Assembly (NCBI RefSeq): GCF_010726955.1
Contig: NZ_AP022603.1
Span: forward strand, 3,162,001-3,226,000
Direction of reading: 5' to 3'
DNA: 64,000 nt
From: Mycolicibacterium fallax
GTDB taxonomy: Bacteria; Actinomycetota; Actinomycetes; Mycobacteriales; Mycobacteriaceae
In this document: positions 1 through 8,768 of the stretch, one piece after another
How positions within the stretch are numbered: the first letter of the stretch is position 1
Layout: the number at the start of each line of letters is the position of its first letter
Made by a program: the position numbers and the translations under genes
Notes under the pieces: model-generated
What the model was told of the DNA's origin: nothing
Databases searched by the model: none
Seen by the model: only the letters and a program-made list of their open reading frames with translations

Positions 1-277
1 CGACGATCCGCTCATGCCCTGTCAAATCGCAGATTGCGTCGTCCACGGCGTTTACGATGCGCGACGACAGCCTCACCACGACCGCTTCGCAAATCGCGGC
101 TTTCCCACCCGCGTGACGGTAGATCGTTGCCGGCGAACAGTGGACCGACGCGGCGAGTTCGTGGATGGAGAAATCATCGAAGCCTCGGCGTCCGATCAAA
201 CTCGCGGCCGCCTGGAGAATCCTTTCAGTCGCAGCGGCCGCTCTGGGCTGCTCGAGTAGCCAGTCGTTGCCTGTCAC
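1..277 (-). CDS. TetR-family transcriptional regulator, N-terminal part
   Basis: The complement strand reads open from a GTG at 277 to the window edge, giving about 92 residues. It begins VTGNDWLLEQPRAAA and contains the typical TetR helix-turn-helix order: RILQAAASLIGRRGF, then IHELAASVHCSPATIYRH, then GGKAAICEAV. The C-terminal ligand-binding domain lies outside the window. The gene diverges from the P450 gene at 539, so control of that P450 is plausible but inferred. The start is uncertain: GTG 277 is directly preceded by GGAA with too little spacing, and an in-frame TTG at 283 and further open frame exist upstream. Confidence 0.75.
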   Translation of the reverse strand, partial: MTGNDWLLEQPRAAAATERILQAAASLIGRRGFDDFSIHELAASVHCSPATIYRHAGGKAAICEAVVVRLSSRIVNAVDDAICDLTGHERIV

Positions 278-318
278 TTCCAAGGCCTTCCGATGTTCGA
301 CACCCCTGGTCGGCTTGG

Positions 319-328
319 GAGAATTCTC
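319..328. promoter_or_regulatory. Palindromic operator candidate between TetR gene and P450 gene
   Basis: GAGAATTCTC is a perfect 10-bp palindrome, with a further GAGAAT copy at 334-339 and a CTCTCCC tract after it. It lies in the divergent gap between the TetR-type gene and the P450 gene, where a TetR operator is expected. Only position and symmetry support this. Confidence 0.35.
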
Positions 329-538
329 GGAATGAGAATTAATAGACTCTCCCAATCGCAGTATTAGCATTTCACAGCTCTATAGTGATAATCCAGACCC
401 GCCGAGGGCAGACGATTTCCTATCAACTGTTGCCGCACCATTGACGCGGTGGATCGCCGTTGGCCAGCCTTGATGCCATGACATACTGCGCAGCGCGCTC
501 AGGCACCAACCGTCCGGCGACCTTAGCGGGGACTACCG

Positions 539-1924
539 ATGAGTAGATGGCGCTCGGATAGCGCGGTGCGGCAAATCGGGGCACCGGTGGTGGCGGCTGT
601 CGGAATGAACATTGCTGCGGCCGTACGGGTCCGGCGCCGTGGCTATGCAGGATGGACCGGTGCGGTAAACACCGATTACGATCCACTCGATCCAGCGACC
701 GCGGCGCAGCCATTCGATGCCTATCGCGCGCTGCACGCCGGAGGGCGGGTGCACTACAACCCCAAACGTGCGACCTTCATTCTGAGCCGACACGAAGACA
801 TCCGAGCAGCCCTACGCGACACCGACGCCGTCACAAGTAGCCAGGGCGTCACCCGAATGAAGATCTCGGCACCGATCTTGGTGCTCACCGACGGCGATGA
901 CCACACCCGGCTTCGCAAACAGGTTCAACCCGGGTTCACCAGGGGAGCTATGAGCGACTGGCAGGGGATGGCAGACCAACTCGCCAAAGAACTCGTCGCC
1001 GACGTCGTCGCCAACCCCGGTTGCGACGTTATGGAGCGCCTCGCCGTGCCTTTGCCCATCCGAATGATCGCGCACATAATCGGGATTCCGCCCGAAGATG
1101 TCCAGAACTTCCGATCATGGTCCGAAGACGGTGTCGGCGTCATCAATGCCGGCGTGAGCCCCGCCGGGCTGCGGCAGGGGCTCAAGGGGGTTCGGGCGAT
1201 TGCGGCACTGCGCCGGTACTTCAAGGATCAGTTGGCCTCGGGCAAGCTCAAGGGGTCAGATACCGTACTGGGTCGGCTCGTCGATAACAACGAGGACGGC
1301 AAGCTCTCCGACGACGAGCTCTTCTTCATCGCGATGCTCCTGTTATTCGCTGGGAATGAAACCACCACCAACCTCATCGGCGGGATGTTCGACACCCTTG
1401 CCCACGCCCCCGATCAGTTCGCCATGATCCGAGACGATCCCGACCTGATCCCCAGCGCTGTCGAGGAACAGCTGCGGTACTCGGCGCCCATCCAAAACCT
1501 GTACCGCTACACTCGCACCGACTACAGGGTCGGCGAGGTGACTATCCCGAGCGGGTCGCGGCTCTTGTTGGCATTCGGCGCGGCCAATCGCGACCCTGAG
1601 GTCTTCGAGGATCCCGATACCTACCGCGCTGACCGAAATCCGCGCAATCACATCGCATTCGGCTACGGCGTTCACATGTGCATCGGAGCAACCCTCAGTC
1701 GCATGGAGGGCCAGGCGGTGCTCCGCGAACTCACTTCCCAAGCCTCGGCCATCGCAGCGGCCGGTTCGGCCACCTGGTCAACCAACAGCTCACTTCGGGG
1801 CACCACTTATCTGGCTCTTCCTGATTCAGAGTGCGTTGATCCGATCCTGAAGTTGGCCGGAGTGGATCAGGGCTCGGATGATGTAGTGGTTGAGGTTGCG
1901 GAATCCCAGGGCGATGCCGCGTAG
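539..1924 (+). CDS. Cytochrome P450 with C-terminus replaced by insertion-sequence codons
   Basis: The product is a haem-thiolate monooxygenase. Visible motifs are the I-helix oxygen-activation segment LFAGNETTTN near residue 269, the ExxR motif EEQLRY near 308 and the haem loop FGYGVHMCIG with Cys381. The ATG at 539 follows AGCGGGGA at suitable spacing. An ISL3-family element enters at position 1813. Up to there the protein has 425 residues ending RGTTYL; the current frame then reads 36 residues out of the element. Rejoining the flanks through the 8-bp duplication restores a tail PIRLTPAR and a TGA at 3296-3298, giving 433 residues. All catalytic parts are upstream of the break, so activity may survive. 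The substrate and CYP family are not determined. Confidence 0.85.
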   Translation: MSRWRSDSAVRQIGAPVVAAVGMNIAAAVRVRRRGYAGWTGAVNTDYDPLDPATAAQPFDAYRALHAGGRVHYNPKRATFILSRHEDIRAALRDTDAVTSSQGVTRMKISAPILVLTDGDDHTRLRKQVQPGFTRGAMSDWQGMADQLAKELVADVVANPGCDVMERLAVPLPIRMIAHIIGIPPEDVQNFRSWSEDGVGVINAGVSPAGLRQGLKGVRAIAALRRYFKDQLASGKLKGSDTVLGRLVDNNEDGKLSDDELFFIAMLLLFAGNETTTNLIGGMFDTLAHAPDQFAMIRDDPDLIPSAVEEQLRYSAPIQNLYRYTRTDYRVGEVTIPSGSRLLLAFGAANRDPEVFEDPDTYRADRNPRNHIAFGYGVHMCIGATLSRMEGQAVLRELTSQASAIAAAGSATWSTNSSLRGTTYLALPDSECVDPILKLAGVDQGSDDVVVEVAESQGDAA

Positions 1925-3262
1925 GTGTTCCAGGCGGCCGTTGATGGCTTCGACGGGGCCGTTGGAGACGCCGACGTCGAAGTAGGCCAGGATCTCGCGA
2001 CGGCGTTTCCATAGGCTGCGGCCCAGCTGCGCCAACTCCTCCAGACCCTTGGGTAGCCCGGATCGGATCCGTTTGAGGCACTTGAACATCGCCAACTTGC
2101 CCGCCCGCCGGTCGGGGTCGGCGTAGGCGCCGATCAAGTCCTGGTAGTAGCAGGCGGTGACCTCCACCGCTGCGTGCGCATCATGGGCGGCAAGGGCCTT
2201 GTCCAGCTTGGCTTTCTGCTTGTCGGTGAGCAGCTCAGTTCGGGTGAGCAGAATCCTCCGGATTCCGAACAGCGGGTCACCGGTGCGGCCGCGATGACCG
2301 CAGGTGTCCTGCTGGATGCGCTGGCGGCATACAGTGAGTTTGTCTGCTGCTAAGTGGATTACGTGAAATGGATCCATGACGGCCCGTGCTGCGGGCAGGG
2401 CATCGGCGGTGGCGGTGCGGTAGCCGGCGAACCCGTCCATCGCCACCACCGTGACTCGGCTGCGGAAGTTCGCCTCGCGGGCGTTGAGCCAGCCCGAGGA
2501 CCTCGGCGGAGCGCCCTGCGACCATGTCGAGCAGCCGGGCGGGGCCGGTGCCGTCGATGACCGGGGTCAGATCGACCAGCACGGTCACGAAGTCCGGGTC
2601 GCCCTGGCCGCGGCGGTGTTTCCACTTGTGCTCATCGACCCCGAGGTAGCGGACTCCGGCGAGATGGGCCGGGGAGCCGAACACCAGCTCACGCGCCAAC
2701 TCCGCTGCCACGATGTTGACGGTGTTCCAGCTCAAGCCCAGGGCTTTGGCGATCGCTGCCACTGACATCTTGTCGATCGCCAGCCGCTGCACAATCCAGC
2801 GGGCGCAGCGGCGGGTCGTCGACGCTTTCGGTGCGGCGACCCGGTCGGTGCGCTGCCGGAAGATCGTCACCGCGCAGCCGTCGTTGCCGCAGGTGAACCT
2901 CGGTACGCGGACCCGCAACCGGGTCGGATGCCCGACGACGGGTAGGTCGGTCAGGACTCGTTCAACGTGATCACGCAACCCACCGGGCTGGCCGCATTTC
3001 GGGCAGGTCGGATCGTGTTCGACCGGCCGGCAATCGATCCAGGTCAGCTCCTTGGCGATCGCCGCGCCGGTGATCGCCACCCCCAACTCGACCGTTCGGC
3101 AGATGGTGTCAGCAACAAGGCACGTAGGCTCAGACATTGGGTCCTGTGGGTGGTCGATAAGTGTGTAGGAACTCTCATCCTCACACCCCAGGGCCCGCCT
3201 ACATCCCCAGCCTCACCGCGTCAGCGCCACACCCCGCCACGCACTCCCAAACCGGAAGAGCC
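1813..3262. mobile_element. ISL3-family insertion sequence (copy 1, distinct type)
   Basis: This 1450-bp element has terminal inverted repeats of about 27 bp with a few mismatches, starting GGCTCTTCC at both ends and sharing GAGTGCGT further in. It is flanked by a perfect 8-bp target duplication ACTTATCT at 1805-1812 and 3263-3270, the duplication length expected for ISL3 family elements. It is inserted in the last codons of the P450 gene and carries one frameshifted transposase on the minus strand. It differs from the two GGCTCTACTGCC-ended ISL3 copies elsewhere in the window. Confidence 0.9.
1826..3137 (-). pseudogene. ISL3-family transposase, frameshifted
   Basis: The N-terminal part begins MSEPTCLVADTIC. 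It has a zinc-ribbon-like CPKCG...CGNDGC pattern and an HTH region, then the first catalytic block with GVDEHKW. The C-terminal part resumes in another frame with VVAMDGFAGYR, MDPFHVIHLA and the end block VSNGPVEAINGRLE. The two frames meet near 2485-2497, where one extra base (or two missing) separates VLG from WLNAREANFRS. The transposase is therefore split in the sequence as given. Whether this is decay, programmed frameshifting or a sequencing error cannot be told from here. Confidence 0.85.
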
Positions 3263-3298
3263 ACTTATCTGCCGATTCGGCTGACACCCGCGCGGTGA

Positions 3299-3849
3299 TG
3301 AACGAGGACTGTCCGAGAAACCGATGCGTGAATCAACGCGTAATCGGTGACGGTGGATCTCAGCTGGGTGCGCCACGCCAGAGCGTGGGCTTGGCCGCAG
3401 TCGACCGCGGTACTCCTCGCAGCGTAGTAACACCGGTAGTCTCGGACGGATGGGTGTGGTGACCGACGGCGATCCGGATGTCTCGGGCCTCGTGGTCCGA
3501 GTCCGATTCATGTTTCGACGCTGCCACCGGGCTCTACTGCGGGAAGGCTGATCGGGTGGAGTCGTCGGTCGCCGCCGTACGACACTGAAGCACCCCCCTT
3601 TCGCCGAAGCTCATGGGCGTCAGGGACGCTCAAGCACCTATCGCAAGGTGACAGGCGAGCGCATGGCAAGACCCACCCGCAACACATGCCGGATGTCGTG
3701 TTCCTCCCGGTTGTCTCGGCCGACAAGTCCCAACCCTGCGCCTCTAAACGTTAGCGACAAATAACATCTTCAGCTATTTGCAGCGGTGACCTTGGCTACT
3801 CGTCGCGACAACACTTCCCAAACCCGAGCTCCGCCTCCGGTGTCGTGCC
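3299..3849. other. Intergenic stretch without recognisable gene
   Basis: This region lies between the restored P450 stop and the end of the minus-strand fadD gene. The short open frames here show no family resemblance, no convincing ribosome-binding site and irregular codon use. No RNA gene or clear terminator was seen. Confidence 0.5.
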
Positions 3850-5406
3850 TCAGCGCTGGACGACGCCGCCCTCGACACCGGTGAATCGCCTGCGCAGCTC
3901 GGTCTTGAGGAGCTTGCCGGTGGCGTTGCGGGGCAGCTCGGCAAGGAAGTGCACCTCGCGCGGGCACTTGAAATGCGCCAGCCGTTCGCGGCACCAGGCG
4001 ATCAGTTCGTCGGCGCCGGGTACCTGTTCGGCGGCTGGGTCGGCCACCACCACGGCGACGACGCGCTCACCCCACTTGTCGTCCGGACCGCCGACGACCG
4101 CGGCGTCGAGCACACCGGGGTGACGGAACAGCACCTGCTCGACCTCGATGGGGTAGACATTTTCCCCGCCCGAGATGACCATGTCCTTCTTGCGGTCGAC
4201 GAGCGTGATGTAGCCGTCGACGTCGATCCGGCCGAGATCGCCGGTGTGGAACCAGCCGCCCCGGAAGGCCTCGGCGGTGGTCGCCGGCTTCATCCAGTAC
4301 CCGACGAACACGTTGGGTCCGCGCACCAGGAGCTCGCCGACGGTGTCGGCCGGGACGTCCCGGTCGTCGGCGTCGACGATTCGGGCATCGACGTGCATGG
4401 CGACCCGGCCGATCGACCCGGCCCGCGTGGTGATGTTGGCGGCGTCCAAGACCGAGACCATGGGGGCGGTCTCGGTCATCCCGAATCCCTCGGTGAAGGG
4501 GACTCCGCGTTGGTGCATGAAGTCGATGACAGTCAGCGGCATCGGTGCGCCGCCGCCCATGGCCAGACGCAGCGCGGAGAGGTCGTAGGAGTCGAAGTCG
4601 GGCACCTGGGTCAGCGCCGACCACATCGCCGGCACCATGAACTGGACGGTGGCCCGGCTCTCGGCCATCGCCTTGAGCGTGCCCACCGGGTCGAACGACG
4701 GCAGGATCACGCTGGTCCCGCCGACGTAGAGCAACGGCAACGTATGTACCCCGAGCCCGCCGATGTGGAACATCGGGGCGACTGCGACAGTCACGTCGCT
4801 GCCGGTCAGGCCTTGTTCGGCGCCCAGCACGTTGATGGCGTTCCACAGTAGGTTGTCGTGGTTGAGGATGGCGCCCTTCGGGCGGCCGGTGGTGCCCGAG
4901 GTGTACATGATGAACGCGGGGTCGCGGCCCTCGACGTCGCTGTCGAGTGGCGCGGGCGCACCGTCGGAGAGCAGGTCGGTGTAGGGGATCTCGCCGTCGG
5001 CCGGGGCGCCCCCGGCCCGGAGGGTGTGGCGGACCCGGACCCCAGGCTCGGTCAGCGCGCTGACCGCCGCCGCTGCTAGCGGCGCGTGGAACACGAACAC
5101 GTCGGCGCCGGAGTCGGCGAGGATGTAGCCGATCTCCGGGCCGGCGAGCCGGACGTTGATCGGGATGGTGATGGCGCCGATCTTCGCGCAGCCGAGGAGG
5201 ACCTCCAGGAACTCGACCGAGTTCACCAGCAGTATGGCCACCCGGTCCCCCTTACGGACACCGAGACGCAACAGGCTCGAGGCCACCTGGTTGGTGCGCC
5301 GATCGAAGTCGGAGTACGTGAAGCTGGTGTCACCTTGGACGAGCGCTGTGCGCTGCCCGTTGAGGAAGGCCCGTTTGGTGACCCACTGACCGATACCGCG
5401 ATCCAT
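3850..5406 (-). CDS. Acyl-CoA synthetase (FadD-type, AMP-forming)
   Basis: This ANL-superfamily enzyme of 518 residues activates a carboxylic acid to its CoA thioester using ATP. The P-loop YTSGTTGRPKG lies near residues 168-178, followed by GFGMTETAP, the TGDLG motif and the C-terminal catalytic lysine region TGKLLK. The start is set at ATG 5406 (MDRGIGQW), which has GGAGG 9 nt upstream; the frame stays open further upstream without family-like sequence. It is the last gene of accD-accA-fadE-fadD, about 130 bp after fadE. Position and neighbours recall the FadD35 gene of the mycobacterial accA1/accD1 cluster, so a branched or terpenoid acid substrate is plausible. Confidence 0.9.
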   Translation of the reverse strand: MDRGIGQWVTKRAFLNGQRTALVQGDTSFTYSDFDRRTNQVASSLLRLGVRKGDRVAILLVNSVEFLEVLLGCAKIGAITIPINVRLAGPEIGYILADSGADVFVFHAPLAAAAVSALTEPGVRVRHTLRAGGAPADGEIPYTDLLSDGAPAPLDSDVEGRDPAFIMYTSGTTGRPKGAILNHDNLLWNAINVLGAEQGLTGSDVTVAVAPMFHIGGLGVHTLPLLYVGGTSVILPSFDPVGTLKAMAESRATVQFMVPAMWSALTQVPDFDSYDLSALRLAMGGGAPMPLTVIDFMHQRGVPFTEGFGMTETAPMVSVLDAANITTRAGSIGRVAMHVDARIVDADDRDVPADTVGELLVRGPNVFVGYWMKPATTAEAFRGGWFHTGDLGRIDVDGYITLVDRKKDMVISGGENVYPIEVEQVLFRHPGVLDAAVVGGPDDKWGERVVAVVVADPAAEQVPGADELIAWCRERLAHFKCPREVHFLAELPRNATGKLLKTELRRRFTGVEGGVVQR

Positions 5407-5533
5407 GTTGATTTGCCTCCTCGGCAGTTTTGGTTGACAAATGCTCGTTAAGGCAGGACCCGGCCCCGGCGGGCGACCGATCACCACTGTCCGTCTTGGT
5501 AGACGGAAGCGGACAGGAACGGATGAAGGATGC

Positions 5534-6688
5534 TCAGTACGATCGTGGCAGGTTGAGGCTGTGCTGTGCCACGTAGTTGAGGATCATCTCTCGGCTGATC
5601 GGCGCGGTCCGCATCAGCCGTGCCGGGCCCCAGAGAGTGGCCAGCCCGTACTCGGTGGCCAACCCGTTGCCGCCGTGGGTCTGGATCGCCTGGTCGAGGG
5701 CGAGGATGCCCGCCTCGGCCGCAGCGTATTTGGCCATGTTCGACGCCTCCGCGGAACCGGGATCGGCGGCGTCGTGCAATGAGGCCGCCCGCTGGGTCAT
5801 CAGCCGGGCCAGCTCCAGCTGGATTTTAGCGTGCGCAAGCGGGTGGGACAGGCCCTGGTGGGCTCCGATCGGCACGTCCCAGACCTTGCGCTCGCGCGCG
5901 TAGGCAGAGGCCTTGTCCAGCGCGTAGCGGCCGATGCCGTTTCCCAGGGCGGCGCCCATGATGCGTTCGGGGTTGAGGCCCATGAATACCTGACGCAAAC
6001 CGTCGTTTTCCGCGCCGATCAGGTTCTCGGCCGGCACCCGCACGTCGTCGAAGAACAGCGTGAACTGCTTTTCAGGTGTCACCGCCTGCACCGGGATGAG
6101 GGTCTTGGTCAGCCCGGGCGCGTCGGTCGGGACCACGAGCAGGCTCAGCCGTCCGCGTCCGCGGTCGTCGGTCGCGGTGCGGGTGACGACCAGGATGGCC
6201 TCCGCCTCGTCGACGCCGGAAATGTAGTACTTGGTGCCGTTGAGTATCCAATCCCCGCCGACGCGCTTGGCGTAGGTGGAGATGTTGTGCGAGTTCGAGC
6301 CCGCATCCGGCTCGGTGATCGCGAACGCCATGATGACCTCGCCGCTGGCGATGCCCGGCAGCCAGCGTGCCTTGAGTTCGTCGCTGCCGAAAGCCTGGAT
6401 GATCGTGCCGCAGATGGTGGGGGAGACCACCGTCATCAGCAGCGGGCAGCCGGCCGCGGCCAGTTCCTCACCGACGATCTGCATGTCGTAGATGCCGCCG
6501 CCACCGCCGCCGTACTCCTCGGCGATGTTGATCCCGAGGAACCCCTGTTCCCCGACGGCGTGCCAGAGTTCCGAACTCTTTTCCCCGCCGAGCGACTTGG
6601 CCACGTAGTAGTCGTGCCCGAAGTCCTTGGCGATCTCGGACACGGCCTTGCGCAGCGCTCGCCGCTCCTCGGTCTCGTGCAGTTCCAT
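5534..6688 (-). CDS. Acyl-CoA dehydrogenase (FadE-type)
   Basis: This 384-residue flavoprotein would introduce an alpha-beta double bond into an acyl-CoA and pass electrons to ETF. It has the N-terminal helical domain, then the FAD/substrate motif AFAITEPDAGSN near residues 121-132, YYISG near 155 and the C-terminal QTHGGNGLATEYGLATLW, which holds the usual active-site Glu region. It follows accA by 58 bp on the same strand and precedes fadD. In the liu and atu pathways this position is taken by isovaleryl- or citronellyl-CoA dehydrogenase, which act just before the biotin carboxylase. That substrate is an inference. Confidence 0.9.
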   Translation of the reverse strand: MELHETEERRALRKAVSEIAKDFGHDYYVAKSLGGEKSSELWHAVGEQGFLGINIAEEYGGGGGGIYDMQIVGEELAAAGCPLLMTVVSPTICGTIIQAFGSDELKARWLPGIASGEVIMAFAITEPDAGSNSHNISTYAKRVGGDWILNGTKYYISGVDEAEAILVVTRTATDDRGRGRLSLLVVPTDAPGLTKTLIPVQAVTPEKQFTLFFDDVRVPAENLIGAENDGLRQVFMGLNPERIMGAALGNGIGRYALDKASAYARERKVWDVPIGAHQGLSHPLAHAKIQLELARLMTQRAASLHDAADPGSAEASNMAKYAAAEAGILALDQAIQTHGGNGLATEYGLATLWGPARLMRTAPISREMILNYVAQHSLNLPRSY

Positions 6689-6746
6689 ACCGCTCTCCTA
6701 CTTCGATGTCACCGGCCACCGGGGCCGGTGACGGGTCCGATGGTGC

Positions 6747-8768
6747 TCAATCCTGATCTGCACCGGCGGCCGCTCCGACCACCGCGAGGGCATCGCCGGT
6801 GGACACTTGCTGACCCACCTCGACCGAAAGCTCGGCGACGATCCCGTCGATTGGGCTGACGATGGTGTGTTCCATCTTCATCGCCTCCACCACCACCAGC
6901 GCCTGCCCGGCCGTCACGACGTCGCCCGCGGCGACGGGCAGCCGGATCACCGAACCCGGCATAGGCGCCGTCAGCGAGCCCGCCGGCTTTAGCGCGCTCG
7001 GGTCCAGGAACCGTGGTACCTGCGTAAACGCAGTGGACCCGGCAGGGCTGTCGACATAGGCAATGTCGGCGTCGAGGACGACGTCGTAGCCGCGCCGCAC
7101 CCCGCCGGTCTCCAGGACCACCCGGTCCGGCCGCTGCACGAGCACGCTGACGTCTTCGACGGGCTTGCCGTCGACTTCGACCTCGACGCCGTCGCGGAGC
7201 AGCGCATAGCCCACCCGACGCTCGCGGCCGTCGGCGGTCAGCCATCCGGTGGACTGCAGTTGGGACGGGTTGTTGCGCCACCCGGCAGGCAGCGTCGGCT
7301 GGACGGGGGCCGCCGCGCGGCGTCCCGCGACCTGGGCGAGTGTGGCCGCGATGGCGTGCAAGCCCTCCCCGTCGCGGTCGATGAGGGCTGCGCCGAGGTC
7401 GGCCACGTCGTGGCGGTCGAGGAACCCGGTGTCGGTGCCGCGTCCGGCGAACTCGTCGTGGCGCAGAACGCGAACCAGCAGATCCCGGTTGGTGGTGAGT
7501 CCGTGGATCCGGGCGCCGGCGAGCGCGGCGGACAGCGCGCCGAGCGCCTCGGCGCGGGTGGGCGCCCAGGCGATCACCTTGGCCAGCATGGCGTCATAGT
7601 GGTGGCTGACCACCGAGCCGTCGCGCACGCCGGAGTCCACCCGGACCCCGACGTGGTCGGGGATCTGCATCGTGCGCAGCGTTCCGGTCTGCGGCAGGTA
7701 GCCCTTCGTGGGGTCCTCGGCGTAGAGCCGGGCCTCGACCGCGTGGCCGGTGATCCGCGGCTTGCTCACCTCGGCAGGCAGTGGCCGACCCATCGCCACC
7801 AGCAACTGCAGGCGCACGAGGTCGAGCCCGGTGACGAGTTCGGTGACCGGGTGCTCGACCTGCAGCCGGGTGTTCATCTCCAGGAAGGCGAACGTCCCGT
7901 CGTCATCGCCGCCGTTCGCGTCGAGGACGAACTCGACCGTTCCGGCCCCGACGTAACCCACGGCCTGTGCCGCCGCGACCGCCGCCGCGCCCATCCGGGC
8001 GCGCAGGTCGTCGTCGACGACGGGCGAGGGCGCCTCCTCGATGACCTTTTGGTGGCGGCGCTGCACCGAGCACTCCCGCTCGAACAGCGAGACAACCGTG
8101 CCGTGCATGTCGGCCAACAGCTGGATCTCAACGTGGCGGGGACGCTGCACGTACCGCTCGAGGAACACCGTGCCGTCCGAGAACGCCGACATCGCCTCGC
8201 GCGAGGCCGAGGCCACGGCTCCGTCGAGGTCGTCGGCCGACTCGACAACCCGCATGCCGCGCCCGCCGCCACCCGCGCTCGCCTTGACCAGCAGCGGGTA
8301 GCCGATCTCGGCGCCGAGCTTGCGCAGCTTGTCGGGGTCCAGGCCGGTCGCGTCGCCGCCCGGGAGAACCGGCACGCCCGCATCGGCCATCATCGCCTTG
8401 GCCGTCAGCTTGGAACCCATCGCGTCGATGGCATCCGGCGGCGGGCCGACGAACACGAGCCCGGCGTCGGCGCAGGCCCGCGCGAAGCCGGCGTTCTCCG
8501 ACATGAAGCCGTAGCCGGGATGCACGGCGTCGGCGCCGGTGAGGAGGGCGGCGGCGATCACCCGGTCACCGTCGAGGTAGGTCTCCGCCGGCGAGGAACC
8601 CGGTAGCCGGACGGCCTCGTCGGCATCGTCCACGTGCCAGGCGTCGGCGTCGGCGTCGGAGTACACGGCGACGGTCGCGATGCCGAGTTCGCGACAGGTG
8701 CGAAACACGCGTCGGGCGATCTCTCCCCGGTTGGCCACCAGCAGCTTCTTGATCACGGGCATCGCCAT
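6747..8768 (-). CDS. Acyl-CoA carboxylase alpha subunit (biotin carboxylase + BCCP)
   Basis: The 673-residue protein begins with the biotin carboxylase domain (LLVANRGEIARRVFRT), has the ATP-grasp glycine loop KASAGGGGRGMRV and ends with a biotinyl domain carrying VVEAMKMEH, in which the lysine is biotinylated. It forms the carboxylating half of a heteromeric acyl-CoA carboxylase with the AccD subunit encoded just upstream. ATG 8768 overlaps the accD stop as TGATG, indicating translational coupling; GTG 8771 and ATG 8762 are alternatives. Domain order and length match AccA1-type subunits of methylcrotonyl- or geranyl-CoA carboxylase. Confidence 0.93.
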   Translation of the reverse strand: MAMPVIKKLLVANRGEIARRVFRTCRELGIATVAVYSDADADAWHVDDADEAVRLPGSSPAETYLDGDRVIAAALLTGADAVHPGYGFMSENAGFARACADAGLVFVGPPPDAIDAMGSKLTAKAMMADAGVPVLPGGDATGLDPDKLRKLGAEIGYPLLVKASAGGGGRGMRVVESADDLDGAVASASREAMSAFSDGTVFLERYVQRPRHVEIQLLADMHGTVVSLFERECSVQRRHQKVIEEAPSPVVDDDLRARMGAAAVAAAQAVGYVGAGTVEFVLDANGGDDDGTFAFLEMNTRLQVEHPVTELVTGLDLVRLQLLVAMGRPLPAEVSKPRITGHAVEARLYAEDPTKGYLPQTGTLRTMQIPDHVGVRVDSGVRDGSVVSHHYDAMLAKVIAWAPTRAEALGALSAALAGARIHGLTTNRDLLVRVLRHDEFAGRGTDTGFLDRHDVADLGAALIDRDGEGLHAIAATLAQVAGRRAAAPVQPTLPAGWRNNPSQLQSTGWLTADGRERRVGYALLRDGVEVEVDGKPVEDVSVLVQRPDRVVLETGGVRRGYDVVLDADIAYVDSPAGSTAFTQVPRFLDPSALKPAGSLTAPMPGSVIRLPVAAGDVVTAGQALVVVEAMKMEHTIVSPIDGIVAELSVEVGQQVSTGDALAVVGAAAGADQD

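Noticed and set aside
3221-3726. Small minus-strand frames after the first ISL3-type element
   Set aside because: Arg/Ser-rich, no Shine-Dalgarno and partly inside the element end; typical of non-coding GC-rich DNA.
7260-8606. Long open frame antisense to the biotin carboxylase gene
   Set aside because: It is the GC-bias shadow of accA; the protein is low-complexity in Arg/Gly/His and matches no family, while the opposite strand encodes a full carboxylase.
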